NCBI GenBank assembly: GCA_947177395.1
Contig: CAMWUI010000018.1
Location: 1 to 53,433, forward strand
Reading direction: 5' to 3'
Length of the DNA: 53,433 nt
DNA from: an uncultured Paraprevotella sp.
GTDB lineage: Bacteria; Bacteroidota; Bacteroidia; Bacteroidales; Bacteroidaceae
The notes beneath the pieces are model-generated. The model ran no database searches and was not told the origin of the DNA. It worked only from the letters and a program-made list of their open reading frames with translations. Shown piece after piece: positions 34,524-42,208 of this stretch (its first letter is position 1; every line of letters begins with the position of its first letter). Position numbers and translations under genes: made by a program.

Positions 34524-35390
34524 ATGAAACGGTATGTTATTTCCCTGCTGATGGCATTTTTTACTGTGGCCGGCATGTATGCCATGTCCTACGAAGAAGC
34601 ACGCGACCAGGCCCGCTATCTGACTGACAAGATGGCCTATGAGTTGAATCTGAATGACGAACAGTACAACGACGCGTATGAAATAAACCTCGATTATCTG
34701 ATGAGCCTGCGTTCGGCCGACGATGTGTACGGAATCGCACTCACGCACCGCAATGCGGATATACGGAGCATTTTGTATGACTGGCAATATACATTGTTCG
34801 CAGCGGCCAGCTATTTCTTCCATCCCGTGTATTGGCGGGCAAATGCATGGCATTATCCGATATATACTTATTATCGTCCCGGCTTCTTTTATTACCATAC
34901 GCCGCGTGTGTATGTGACATACAGGGGAGGGCACGGACGGAATCATTATGCCCATGTGAGCTATTACAATGACCGGAGACCGGCGTGGAACGGCGGGTTC
35001 CGTGGAGAGCACAGGGGAGCGGTGGAGCACCGCGGTCCCGGCCATATCGGCCGGCCGGAAAAGCCCGTTCCGCCTCGGAGGCCCGGCAGGCCTGCAACTG
35101 ACCGTCCGGGAACTTCCCAACGGCCGGGCAGGGGAGAGACCGGCGGATTTCATTTTGAAACCGGCCGTCCGGACGCGGGGAACGGAAACAGTCATGCGAG
35201 ACCCGGACAATCCCGTCCCGGCCGTAAGGAAAGCATACGGCCTGTGCCGTCTGAAACACGAAACGGCAATTCTTACCAGCGTCAGAGTTCGACCCGCACG
35301 ACCGTCCGCCAGTCGGCGCCTCAGGCGAGACGCCCGTCCGTCGGTGACCGTCAGGCGGCTCCGGCTCGGCCGAATCGCAGCCGCCGCTGA
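34524..35390 (+). CDS. exported protein with Arg/Pro/Gly-rich tail
   Basis: 288 residues, function unknown. A signal peptide (MKRYVISLLMAFFTVAGMYAM) is followed by a helical domain (SYEEARDQARYLTDKMAYEL...NLNDEQYNDAYEINLDYL) that resembles the Spy/CpxP-like helices of the preceding gene, a Tyr/His-rich segment (about 105-150) and a disordered tail (about 160-288) rich in Arg, Pro and Gly. Such a basic low-complexity tail could bind surface polyanions (inference). It has a near-consensus -7 (CAAATTTG) about 45 bp upstream. Confidence 0.75.
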   Translation: MKRYVISLLMAFFTVAGMYAMSYEEARDQARYLTDKMAYELNLNDEQYNDAYEINLDYLMSLRSADDVYGIALTHRNADIRSILYDWQYTLFAAASYFFHPVYWRANAWHYPIYTYYRPGFFYYHTPRVYVTYRGGHGRNHYAHVSYYNDRRPAWNGGFRGEHRGAVEHRGPGHIGRPEKPVPPRRPGRPATDRPGTSQRPGRGETGGFHFETGRPDAGNGNSHARPGQSRPGRKESIRPVPSETRNGNSYQRQSSTRTTVRQSAPQARRPSVGDRQAAPARPNRSRR

Positions 35391-35406
35391 TATTCTCCGC
35401 TGCGGG

Positions 35407-36807
35407 TTATTGATAATGCCAGTTTTTGTCGGCAATATCGGTATAAAAGGTATTGACACGATGGCCGAAAGCTACAGAATACACTTCCACGCCACGTTCC
35501 TTTAGGTCCTCCAGTTGCAGGTGTAGCGAGGCAGGCAGGCTTTCCGCGTCGAAATCCGACAGCAGGAGCAAGTCTGCCTCGCTATAATCCGAGCTGTGCA
35601 GAGTCTTGACGGCTTCCGCCATCACGGGACCGAAATCTGTTCCGCCGTGAAACGTGTTGCAGAAAAAGCGGGACAGATGTTCGAAAGCCTGTGCCAGCGT
35701 GCGCACTTCAGTCATATATATTTCCGACGAAAACATGATAATCTGGCAAGGACGGTTTTCTTTTTCCGAAAGAAGGACGAGACACAGGACGATGGCTTTG
35801 GCCACCTGTTCATAGGCTCCGGCCATCGAACCAGAGGTATCCACGCATATCACGACCGGACCGCGTTCGGCCGGCACCGACAGTTCGTGTCCTCCCTCCT
35901 GTCCTTTCTTGACGTGTACGGGATGAACGGAACGGGAGTCGAACATCTGCAATTGCCTGCCGGAATATTTCCGCAGGAATATGTCTTCCAGATGCGGGGT
36001 CGCCAGCATCCCGTATTCCAACGGAAGCAAGTGGTTCAGGTCATTGCCGGCGGTCACCCCCTGTATGTCCGTGCGGGAAGCCCGACGAATCTTATGCAGT
36101 TCGTTCCGGCTGCTGATGGCCTTGTATTTCCGTTCCGCCACGGAATGTTTCCGTCCCAGTATGTCTGCCAGTTCCCTGACAATCGGGTTTCGCTTCATTA
36201 CGAAAGCCAGCTCCGTTATTTTTTGTTTCAGTTTCGGATCCAGGCGGCGTTTCACCCATGTGATACGGGCGTCCATATCCTCATTAAGTATTCTCTGTTC
36301 GCTAAATGAGCCGACAGAATTTTCCAACTGGCGTGTGAAGTCGTCGCATAAGCGTTCGATGTGGTTCAACTGATAATTGTATTCGCGGTCGGACAAGGCT
36401 CTGCACCATCGGTCAAGAAAAAAAGCGCGCAATCGTTTCCATGCAACTGTTTCCGGAGAAAGTTTGTTCAGTTCTTTCAGATAATAACCTGCGTTAAACA
36501 CGAAAGAGCCGTACTTCCTCTCTAATTCGTATGTGAGGGCCGACAGACGGGTGCGGAATTCTTCGTCCGGGGTTTCCCGGAGAGCATAGAAGTGTTCCCA
36601 TTGTTCTGTATAATAAGAGTATACATTTTGCAATCCGGATTTATATTTATCATAGTACCGCTGGCATTCGTCTCTCGCTTCCGCCGGCGTGATGATTCCG
36701 GCGTCTATCGCATCCCCGTATCGGTTGGCAAACGCCTGTTCAAGCATTTGCCGGAACAGGAACTGTAGGTCGCGAAGCTGCCGTATGGGTCTATTCCCGT
36801 TCTCCAT
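35407..36807 (-). CDS. viaA: ViaA-like VWA-domain protein
   Basis: A 466-residue partner of the RavA MoxR ATPase. The N-terminal two thirds is helical; the C-terminal von Willebrand A domain holds a complete MIDAS: DTSGS (from about residue 323), a Thr in HGGTDFGP and SDFD. In E. coli RavA-ViaA associates with membranes, respiratory complexes and aminoglycoside response. Start taken as ATG 36807 (MENGNRPIRQLRDLQF); ATG 36834 would lengthen the overlap with ravA. Translationally coupled to ravA. Confidence 0.85.
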   Translation of the reverse strand: MENGNRPIRQLRDLQFLFRQMLEQAFANRYGDAIDAGIITPAEARDECQRYYDKYKSGLQNVYSYYTEQWEHFYALRETPDEEFRTRLSALTYELERKYGSFVFNAGYYLKELNKLSPETVAWKRLRAFFLDRWCRALSDREYNYQLNHIERLCDDFTRQLENSVGSFSEQRILNEDMDARITWVKRRLDPKLKQKITELAFVMKRNPIVRELADILGRKHSVAERKYKAISSRNELHKIRRASRTDIQGVTAGNDLNHLLPLEYGMLATPHLEDIFLRKYSGRQLQMFDSRSVHPVHVKKGQEGGHELSVPAERGPVVICVDTSGSMAGAYEQVAKAIVLCLVLLSEKENRPCQIIMFSSEIYMTEVRTLAQAFEHLSRFFCNTFHGGTDFGPVMAEAVKTLHSSDYSEADLLLLSDFDAESLPASLHLQLEDLKERGVEVYSVAFGHRVNTFYTDIADKNWHYQ

Positions 36808-38365
36808 GTGCGGTGGCCAATTCCTTCCATTCATGTTCCAGACGCTCCAGATCGATTTCGGCTTTTCTGAAAACCTGCCCGACCGTGTTTCGCTCTTCGT
36901 CGTTCAGAAAAAGATGGCGGGAAGCAGCTTCGAGTTCCGCCTCCTTTATCTGCCCGAGCTTTTCCCGTGCCTGTTTCATCTGAAAGCTGATGCGTGAAAG
37001 AGCGTCAGAAGGCATCGCCGGCGAGGCCTGCCGGTCGGCGGCTGCCGGCCGGGATGAAATCTCCTTCTCCCGCAGCAGAGGATAAGGAGTGCCGTTTATT
37101 TTGAGCCCTTCGGATGTGGCTTGTACATCCAGCAGGTCTTTCGGGAAGATATTCGGATAACGGCTCCGCTGGTACAGGCGCAACAGCTGGGCACCGGTCT
37201 TGCGCTTGTCGTCGACGAGGATGAAAGGAACGGACTGACGGTCGTTCAATTGTTCATATTCACTTATATAAATAAGGACAGGGCGGGCAAGGGATGTACG
37301 TTCCACCTGGTAAAAGAAACTCTTGACTGTCTTGAAAGACCTCTCTTCCTCCGTCGGACCGGCTGCGGAGCGCGGACGCATTTCGGCACGGAGCACCTGG
37401 ATGCGGTCTGCCAGCAGAGGAAGGTCGATACATTCCTCTATGACTGCGGTCAGCGATTCCGTCAGCATTTGTTTGAGTCGGCCGATTTGTTCCGGTTCAT
37501 CCCACAGGCAGTGTTTCAGCAACAGCAGGTCCGCAAGCCTGAGAGCGGATGCCCCGCAGAGGAACGCCGACGTACGGAGCAGTCCGGCCGCCTTTTTCCA
37601 ACGACGGTCACTGACGTATAGTACCTTTTCCTGTACGGTCTGTCCGTTGTCGATCCGGAAAGTAAGCAAAGCCGTCCGTATTTTGTGTATACATGCAAAC
37701 ACTTCGTCCTGTATGCGGACTTTCCGGGCGCTTTCGCGCCATTGTTCCAGTTGTTCCTCCGTCAGTTGTTCTTCCTCAGGAATGTGAAACGTGTCGGTCT
37801 CGTTTTCGGAGATCATCCGGTTGAACAAGTCTGCGCGACGGATGCCGCCCACAAGACAACGCACGAGGAAGCGGTCCCACAGGGCATCCAGTCCCTCGCC
37901 TTCGGCAGGCAGTTCGTTGGATGCGGCAATCGTCAGTTGCAGGGGCAGGTGTACAAGGCGGTTTCCGTTGCGGAACGTCTTTTCATTCAGCACGGTGAGC
38001 AGGGCGTTCTGTATGCTGGGGCCGGCTTTCCATATTTCATCCAGAAACACTACGGTGGCTTCGGGCAGATAGCCTTGAGTCACCCGTTCGTAGCAGTCCT
38101 CGTCCTTGAGACGTGAAATGGAGACAGGGCCGAATATCTCATCCGGCGTACTGAAACGGGACATCAGATATTCAAAAGATGTGCCGCGACGGAACACTTC
38201 TTTGAGCCGACCGGCGATCATGCTCTTTGCTACGCCCGGAGGCCCCAGGAAAAATATGCTCTCTCCGGCTACAGTCGCCAGAAAAGACAACGCCACGGCC
38301 TGTTCTCTTTCATAAAGATTCTTGTTGAGCCTGTTCAGTAAAGCCTGGATTCTATCTGTATTCAT
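36791..38365 (-). CDS. ravA: RavA-like MoxR AAA+ ATPase
   Basis: 524 residues. The AAA+ module has Walker A GPPGVAKS (41-48), Walker B VVFLDEI (105-111) and sensor ASNELP, as in RavA. Beyond about residue 300 is the RavA-type LARA-like and helical region. The partner viaA overlaps its end by 17 bp. The -7 element ends 4 bp before the ATG, so transcripts would start at about the ATG itself. Confidence 0.88.
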   Translation of the reverse strand: MNTDRIQALLNRLNKNLYEREQAVALSFLATVAGESIFFLGPPGVAKSMIAGRLKEVFRRGTSFEYLMSRFSTPDEIFGPVSISRLKDEDCYERVTQGYLPEATVVFLDEIWKAGPSIQNALLTVLNEKTFRNGNRLVHLPLQLTIAASNELPAEGEGLDALWDRFLVRCLVGGIRRADLFNRMISENETDTFHIPEEEQLTEEQLEQWRESARKVRIQDEVFACIHKIRTALLTFRIDNGQTVQEKVLYVSDRRWKKAAGLLRTSAFLCGASALRLADLLLLKHCLWDEPEQIGRLKQMLTESLTAVIEECIDLPLLADRIQVLRAEMRPRSAAGPTEEERSFKTVKSFFYQVERTSLARPVLIYISEYEQLNDRQSVPFILVDDKRKTGAQLLRLYQRSRYPNIFPKDLLDVQATSEGLKINGTPYPLLREKEISSRPAAADRQASPAMPSDALSRISFQMKQAREKLGQIKEAELEAASRHLFLNDEERNTVGQVFRKAEIDLERLEHEWKELATAHGERE

Positions 38366-38369
38366 GCGG

Positions 38370-38377
38370 CAAAGTTA
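38370..38377 (-). promoter_or_regulatory. -7 promoter element of ravA-viaA
   Basis: Reads TAACTTTG on the minus strand, only 4 bp before ATG 38365. Transcription would begin about at the A of the ATG, implying a leaderless mRNA, or that translation starts at a later codon. Confidence 0.45.
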
Positions 38378-38422
38378 CCACTTTTGGAGTGAATGATGCT
38401 TTCCACCGACCGAAAACTTGTA

Positions 38423-38818
38423 TTAAACATGGATTGTATCCGCATGGAAAAGCAATTCTTTCATTCCCTTTTTCACGTGGACATATTCCATGTCCTGCGG
38501 CTTCAAGACCGTAGAGCCATATTGCAGGAGATCGATGTCCATTCTGACGATACCCTCTTTTTTTTCTTCCTCCCGTCGCCCGCATGCATGCTCGATGTCT
38601 TTAAGCTCCGGCAGAATATCCACTATCGGCCGGGTCGTATGAAAACAGGCTACCTGGTTGACAAACGGTGAAGAATTCGGGAAATCGATGGGAGCCGTCC
38701 TTTGTTCCGTTCCGAACCGGATATCCGGAAACAACTCCGTCAGCAGGCTTCGGGCCTGTGACAAACCGACAGCCGTTTCATGATTACAGCCCAGACACAA
38801 CCAACACGTTCCTGTCAT
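38423..38818 (-). CDS. short FolK/HPPK-like protein
   Basis: 131 residues resembling 6-hydroxymethyl-dihydropterin pyrophosphokinase: LGCNHE near the start, SSPFVNQVA (substrate Asn), E-HACGR, and RMDIDLLQYG with the two magnesium Asp. It is about 30 residues shorter than E. coli FolK and lacks the C-terminal P-H-x-x-M-x-x-R-x-F segment; GCN replaces GSN. It may be a divergent enzyme or a paralogue with another role. Start is ATG 38818. Divergent from kdsB. Confidence 0.65.
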   Translation of the reverse strand: MTGTCWLCLGCNHETAVGLSQARSLLTELFPDIRFGTEQRTAPIDFPNSSPFVNQVACFHTTRPIVDILPELKDIEHACGRREEEKKEGIVRMDIDLLQYGSTVLKPQDMEYVHVKKGMKELLFHADTIHV

Positions 38819-38880
38819 AAAATCTGTTTATTTTAATCACAAAGTAAGCATAAACACTCCGCATTTCCAAGTTTTTTCAT

Positions 38881-38888
38881 TAAATTTG
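38881..38888 (+). promoter_or_regulatory. -7 promoter element of kdsB
   Basis: TAAATTTG, 34 bp before the kdsB ATG. Confidence 0.5.
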
Positions 38889-38922
38889 CGGGATATCAAT
38901 GAATTTATAATTGCATTAACCC

Positions 38923-39675
38923 ATGAAGTTTATAGGAATAATCCCCGCAAGATATGCATCGACCCGTTTCCCGGGAAAACCGTTGGCTTTGCTCGGAGGC
39001 AAACCGGTCATACAGCGAGTATATGAGCAAGTGGCCGGTGTGCTGGACGAAGCTGTGGTGGCCACGGACGACGAGAGGATAGAGCAGGTCGTGAAAGCCT
39101 TCGGCGGAAAAGTGGTCATGACGTCTTCCAGTCATAAGAGTGGCACAGACAGGTGTTTTGAGGCATACACGAAAGTCGGCGACGGTTATGACGTGGTGGT
39201 CAATATTCAGGGAGACGAACCCTTTATTCAACCCCGGCAACTGCGTGCCGTGCAGGAATGTTTCGTCGATGCCACGACGCAGATTGCCACGCTGGTGAAG
39301 CCTTTTACGGAAAGTGACGGATGGGGAGCCTTGGAAAATGTGAATTCCCCGAAAGTGGTGATAGACAAGAACAGGCGCGCTATTTATTTCAGCCGTTCTG
39401 TCATACCGTTTGTACGGGGGCAGGAGAGAGACGGGTGGCTGTCGGGGCATACGTATTACAAGCATATAGGACTGTATGCCTACAGGGCCGAGATATTGAA
39501 GGAAATCACGGCACTTCCGCAGTCGCCTTTGGAGTTGGCCGAGTCACTGGAACAACTCCGCTGGGTCGAGAACGGATATGTAATAAAGGTGGGAATCAGT
39601 GAGATGGAAACTATCGGAATTGATACTCCCGAAGATTTGGAGCAGGCAGAACTGTTCTTGAAAAGCCGTCGTTGA
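38923..39675 (+). CDS. kdsB: 3-deoxy-manno-octulosonate cytidylyltransferase
   Basis: Activates Kdo with CTP for lipopolysaccharide inner core. 250 residues with IIPARYASTRFPGKPLA (CTP loop), the conserved GTDR, VVNIQGDEPFI (metal Asp), YFSRSVIPF, HIGLYAYR and the C-terminal IDTPEDLEQAE. Full length. Together with lptD it shows the organism builds a Kdo-containing LPS. Confidence 0.96.
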   Translation: MKFIGIIPARYASTRFPGKPLALLGGKPVIQRVYEQVAGVLDEAVVATDDERIEQVVKAFGGKVVMTSSSHKSGTDRCFEAYTKVGDGYDVVVNIQGDEPFIQPRQLRAVQECFVDATTQIATLVKPFTESDGWGALENVNSPKVVIDKNRRAIYFSRSVIPFVRGQERDGWLSGHTYYKHIGLYAYRAEILKEITALPQSPLELAESLEQLRWVENGYVIKVGISEMETIGIDTPEDLEQAELFLKSRR

Positions 39676-39707
39676 GACATGGCGGAACAGGCTTATGCGG
39701 CTTTTTA
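39661..39707 (+). terminator. hairpin with T-run at the end of kdsB
   Basis: AAAAGCCG (39661-39668) pairs with CGGCTTTT (39698-39705), followed by TA. The 5' arm covers the last codons of kdsB; the loop is long (29 nt). Confidence 0.45.
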
Positions 39708-39733
39708 TCATGTAGTAATTTAACAAGCGGACT

Positions 39734-40852
39734 ATGAAATATAAGAGATATGTTACCGGTATACTGTCATGTGTATTCTTTGCGCATGTGGAAGCCCAGC
39801 AGTTGAAAATAGGTACTTTCACATTCAAGGGAGAAGGAGAATACCAGGGCGAGCTGTTCAAGGGAAAACCGAATGGCAAGGGAACCACGTCCTTCAAAAA
39901 CGGCGATGTGTATGAAGGAGAATACCTCAAGGGAAAGCGTCATGGATATGGCGTCTATCAGTTTGCAGACGGCGAACGTTATGAAGGCGAATGGTTTCAG
40001 GACCAGCAGCATGGTCTGGGAACCTTTTATTTCAAGAACAATAATAGGTATGTGGGACTCTGGTTTCGCGATTATCAGCAGGGAGAGGGAACCATGTACT
40101 ACTATAACGGCGATGTGTATGTCGGAAACTGGATGAACGACCAGCGCAACGGCGAAGGTACATATACGTTCGGGAACGGAGCTTATTATAAAGGCATGTG
40201 GAAGGATGACCAGAAAAACGGCGAGGGGATTTTTGACTGGAATGACGGGTCGAGATATGTCGGCAACTGGAAAAACAATCTGAGAAACGGACACGGCATA
40301 TTCAACTATGCGGACGGAGACCAGTATGTGGGAGACTGGCAGAATGACGTGCAGCACGGTAAGGGCATCTACAAGTTCCACAACGGGGATAAATACGAGG
40401 GAGACTATGTGATGGGTGAACGTACCGGACAGGGCATCTTCACGTTTGCCAACGGAAACCGTTATGTGGGGCAGTTTAAGAACGGAGAACAGAATGGACA
40501 AGGAATTTTTACCTGGCATAACGGGGCTTCCTACAATGGTTCGTGGAAAGCCAACCGGCGGGACGGACAGGGAAAATATGTGTGGAGCAACGGAGACGTG
40601 TACGAAGGCGGATGGAAAAACGGCCAGATGGACGGAGAGGGTGTTCTGAGGCTTACGGATGGCACCAAGTTCAAAGGCATGTTCAAGGGAGGCGAAAAGA
40701 ACGGGCCGGGTGTTATGGAGGACAAGGACGGAAACCGCTTTGAAGGCAGTTTTAAGGACGACCAGAAACACGGTCCCTTTGTGGAAAAAGACAAGCACGG
40801 GAAGGTGGTACAGCAGGGAACATATACCAACGGTTTCCTGAACAGAAAATAA
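39734..40852 (+). CDS. exported MORN-repeat protein
   Basis: 372 residues: a signal peptide (SCVFFAHVEAQ) and then 14 consecutive 23-residue MORN repeats (pattern Y-x-G-x-W-x3-x2-x-G-x-G-x3-F-x-N-G-x) from about residue 36 to 360; the last is degenerate. MORN repeats form extended beta-hairpin surfaces that bind lipids or proteins. An exported MORN protein next to kdsB could act on the envelope, but no function is proven. The inositol-phosphatase gene starts 8 bp after its stop, so the two are likely co-transcribed. Confidence 0.88.
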   Translation: MKYKRYVTGILSCVFFAHVEAQQLKIGTFTFKGEGEYQGELFKGKPNGKGTTSFKNGDVYEGEYLKGKRHGYGVYQFADGERYEGEWFQDQQHGLGTFYFKNNNRYVGLWFRDYQQGEGTMYYYNGDVYVGNWMNDQRNGEGTYTFGNGAYYKGMWKDDQKNGEGIFDWNDGSRYVGNWKNNLRNGHGIFNYADGDQYVGDWQNDVQHGKGIYKFHNGDKYEGDYVMGERTGQGIFTFANGNRYVGQFKNGEQNGQGIFTWHNGASYNGSWKANRRDGQGKYVWSNGDVYEGGWKNGQMDGEGVLRLTDGTKFKGMFKGGEKNGPGVMEDKDGNRFEGSFKDDQKHGPFVEKDKHGKVVQQGTYTNGFLNRK

Positions 40853-40860
40853 CAAAGACA

Positions 40861-41658
40861 ATGGAACTGAACGATTTGCTTGAAGAGGTGAAGACACTGG
40901 CCGTGGAGACCGGGCGTTTTCTGCGAACGGAAAGGAAATCTTTCCGACGGGACAAAGTGGAAAAGAAAGCTGCGCATGACTACGTGTCCTATGTAGACAA
41001 GACATCGGAGCAACTCATAGTGAAACGTTTGCGGGAACTGTTGCCCGAAGCGGGGTTTGTGACCGAAGAAGGTTCTGCCTTTTTTTCCGGCGAGGAATAC
41101 TGTTGGCTGGTGGACCCTCTGGACGGTACCACGAACTTTATCCACGACAATGCTCCTTACTGTGTGAGCATTGCGTTGAGAAAGGGGAACAAAATGCAGT
41201 TGGGGGTCGTATATGAATGCTGCCGGGAGGAACTGTATTGGGCTACAAAAGACAGTCCGGCCTATCTCAACGGGCAGGAAATTCATGTCAGCGACCTCTC
41301 TGTGCTCGACCAGGCTTTCATCGAACTGGGCTTTCCTTACGATGCGGAACGCTTCCGGCCGTTTATCAACGGTATCATAGCTTCTCTGTATGGACATGTA
41401 GGGGGGCTGAGACTGTTGGGTTCGGCTGCTGCCGAGTTGTGCTATCTGGCTGCCGGACGTTTCGAGGCACGCATCGAAGGACTGCTGGGGCCTTGGGACA
41501 TAGCGGCCGGTTCCCTGATTCTGCAACGGGCCGGAGGCCGCGTTTCCGATTTCAATGGGGGAGACACGTACCATTCCGGACACGAGGTGTTAGCGTCCAA
41601 CGGAAAGCTCCATGACGAACTTTTGAAAATAATCCGTTTGCATCTGCAAAAAAAATGA
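40861..41658 (+). CDS. inositol monophosphatase-family protein
   Basis: 265 residues with the family's metal site: Glu70 in VTEEG, Asp85 and Asp88 in WLVDPLDGTTNF, and GPWDIAAGSLILQRAGG near residue 212. The family includes inositol, histidinol, PAP (CysQ) and fructose-bisphosphate phosphatases; sequence alone does not settle the substrate. It starts 8 bp after the MORN gene. Confidence 0.88.
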   Translation: MELNDLLEEVKTLAVETGRFLRTERKSFRRDKVEKKAAHDYVSYVDKTSEQLIVKRLRELLPEAGFVTEEGSAFFSGEEYCWLVDPLDGTTNFIHDNAPYCVSIALRKGNKMQLGVVYECCREELYWATKDSPAYLNGQEIHVSDLSVLDQAFIELGFPYDAERFRPFINGIIASLYGHVGGLRLLGSAAAELCYLAAGRFEARIEGLLGPWDIAAGSLILQRAGGRVSDFNGGDTYHSGHEVLASNGKLHDELLKIIRLHLQKK

Positions 41659-41689
41659 GGGTATCTTTCATCCAAGAAGATATTTTATC

Positions 41690-41697
41690 TATATTTG
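41690..41697 (+). promoter_or_regulatory. -7 promoter element of the YhcH gene
   Basis: TATATTTG, 31 bp before ATG 41729. Confidence 0.45.
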
Positions 41698-41728
41698 TGA
41701 CATTGATATATTATATTCCAACAACAGT

Positions 41729-42169
41729 ATGATAATAGATACACTTGATAATATCGGAAAGTATGAGTCGCTGAATCCTTTGTTTAAAGTGGTGACGGAG
41801 TTTTTACAGACGCATAAGCCGGACAGTCTGCCTGTAGGACAAATCGTGTTGCAGGAAAATGATTTGTGGATAAATACGGTGGAAACAGGCGTGAAAGCTC
41901 GTGAGGCGGCCAGACTGGAGACGCATGACAGAATGATAGACATTCAGATTCCGCTGACCGGCGAGGAGGAAATGGGATATTTCCCGCGTGCCGTATTGGC
42001 CCCGGCCCCGTATGACCCGTCGGACGATATTTCATTTTACGAGGAAAAGCCGCTTGCTTATTTCAGGTTAAGGCCCGGCATGTTTGCCGTTTTCTTTCCG
42101 GAAGACGGGCATGCTCCCGCCATCACCCCGACCGGACTGAAGAAAATCATCGTCAAGGTGCGGGCATAA
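41729..42169 (+). CDS. YhcH/YjgK/YiaL-family protein
   Basis: 146 residues of the cupin-like YhcH family (THDRMIDIQIPLTGEEEMGY, FFPEDGHAPAI, and the C-terminal KKIIVKVRA), whose relatives sit in sialic-acid and sugar-acid operons and may act on sugars. Conserved His and Glu (HDRMID, EEE, EDGHAP) could bind a metal. Full length. 39 bp ahead of glgB. Confidence 0.9.
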   Translation: MIIDTLDNIGKYESLNPLFKVVTEFLQTHKPDSLPVGQIVLQENDLWINTVETGVKAREAARLETHDRMIDIQIPLTGEEEMGYFPRAVLAPAPYDPSDDISFYEEKPLAYFRLRPGMFAVFFPEDGHAPAITPTGLKKIIVKVRA

Positions 42170-42208
42170 GAGTTTTCGAAAATAGCGAACCTTAAAAAAT
42201 ATACTGCC

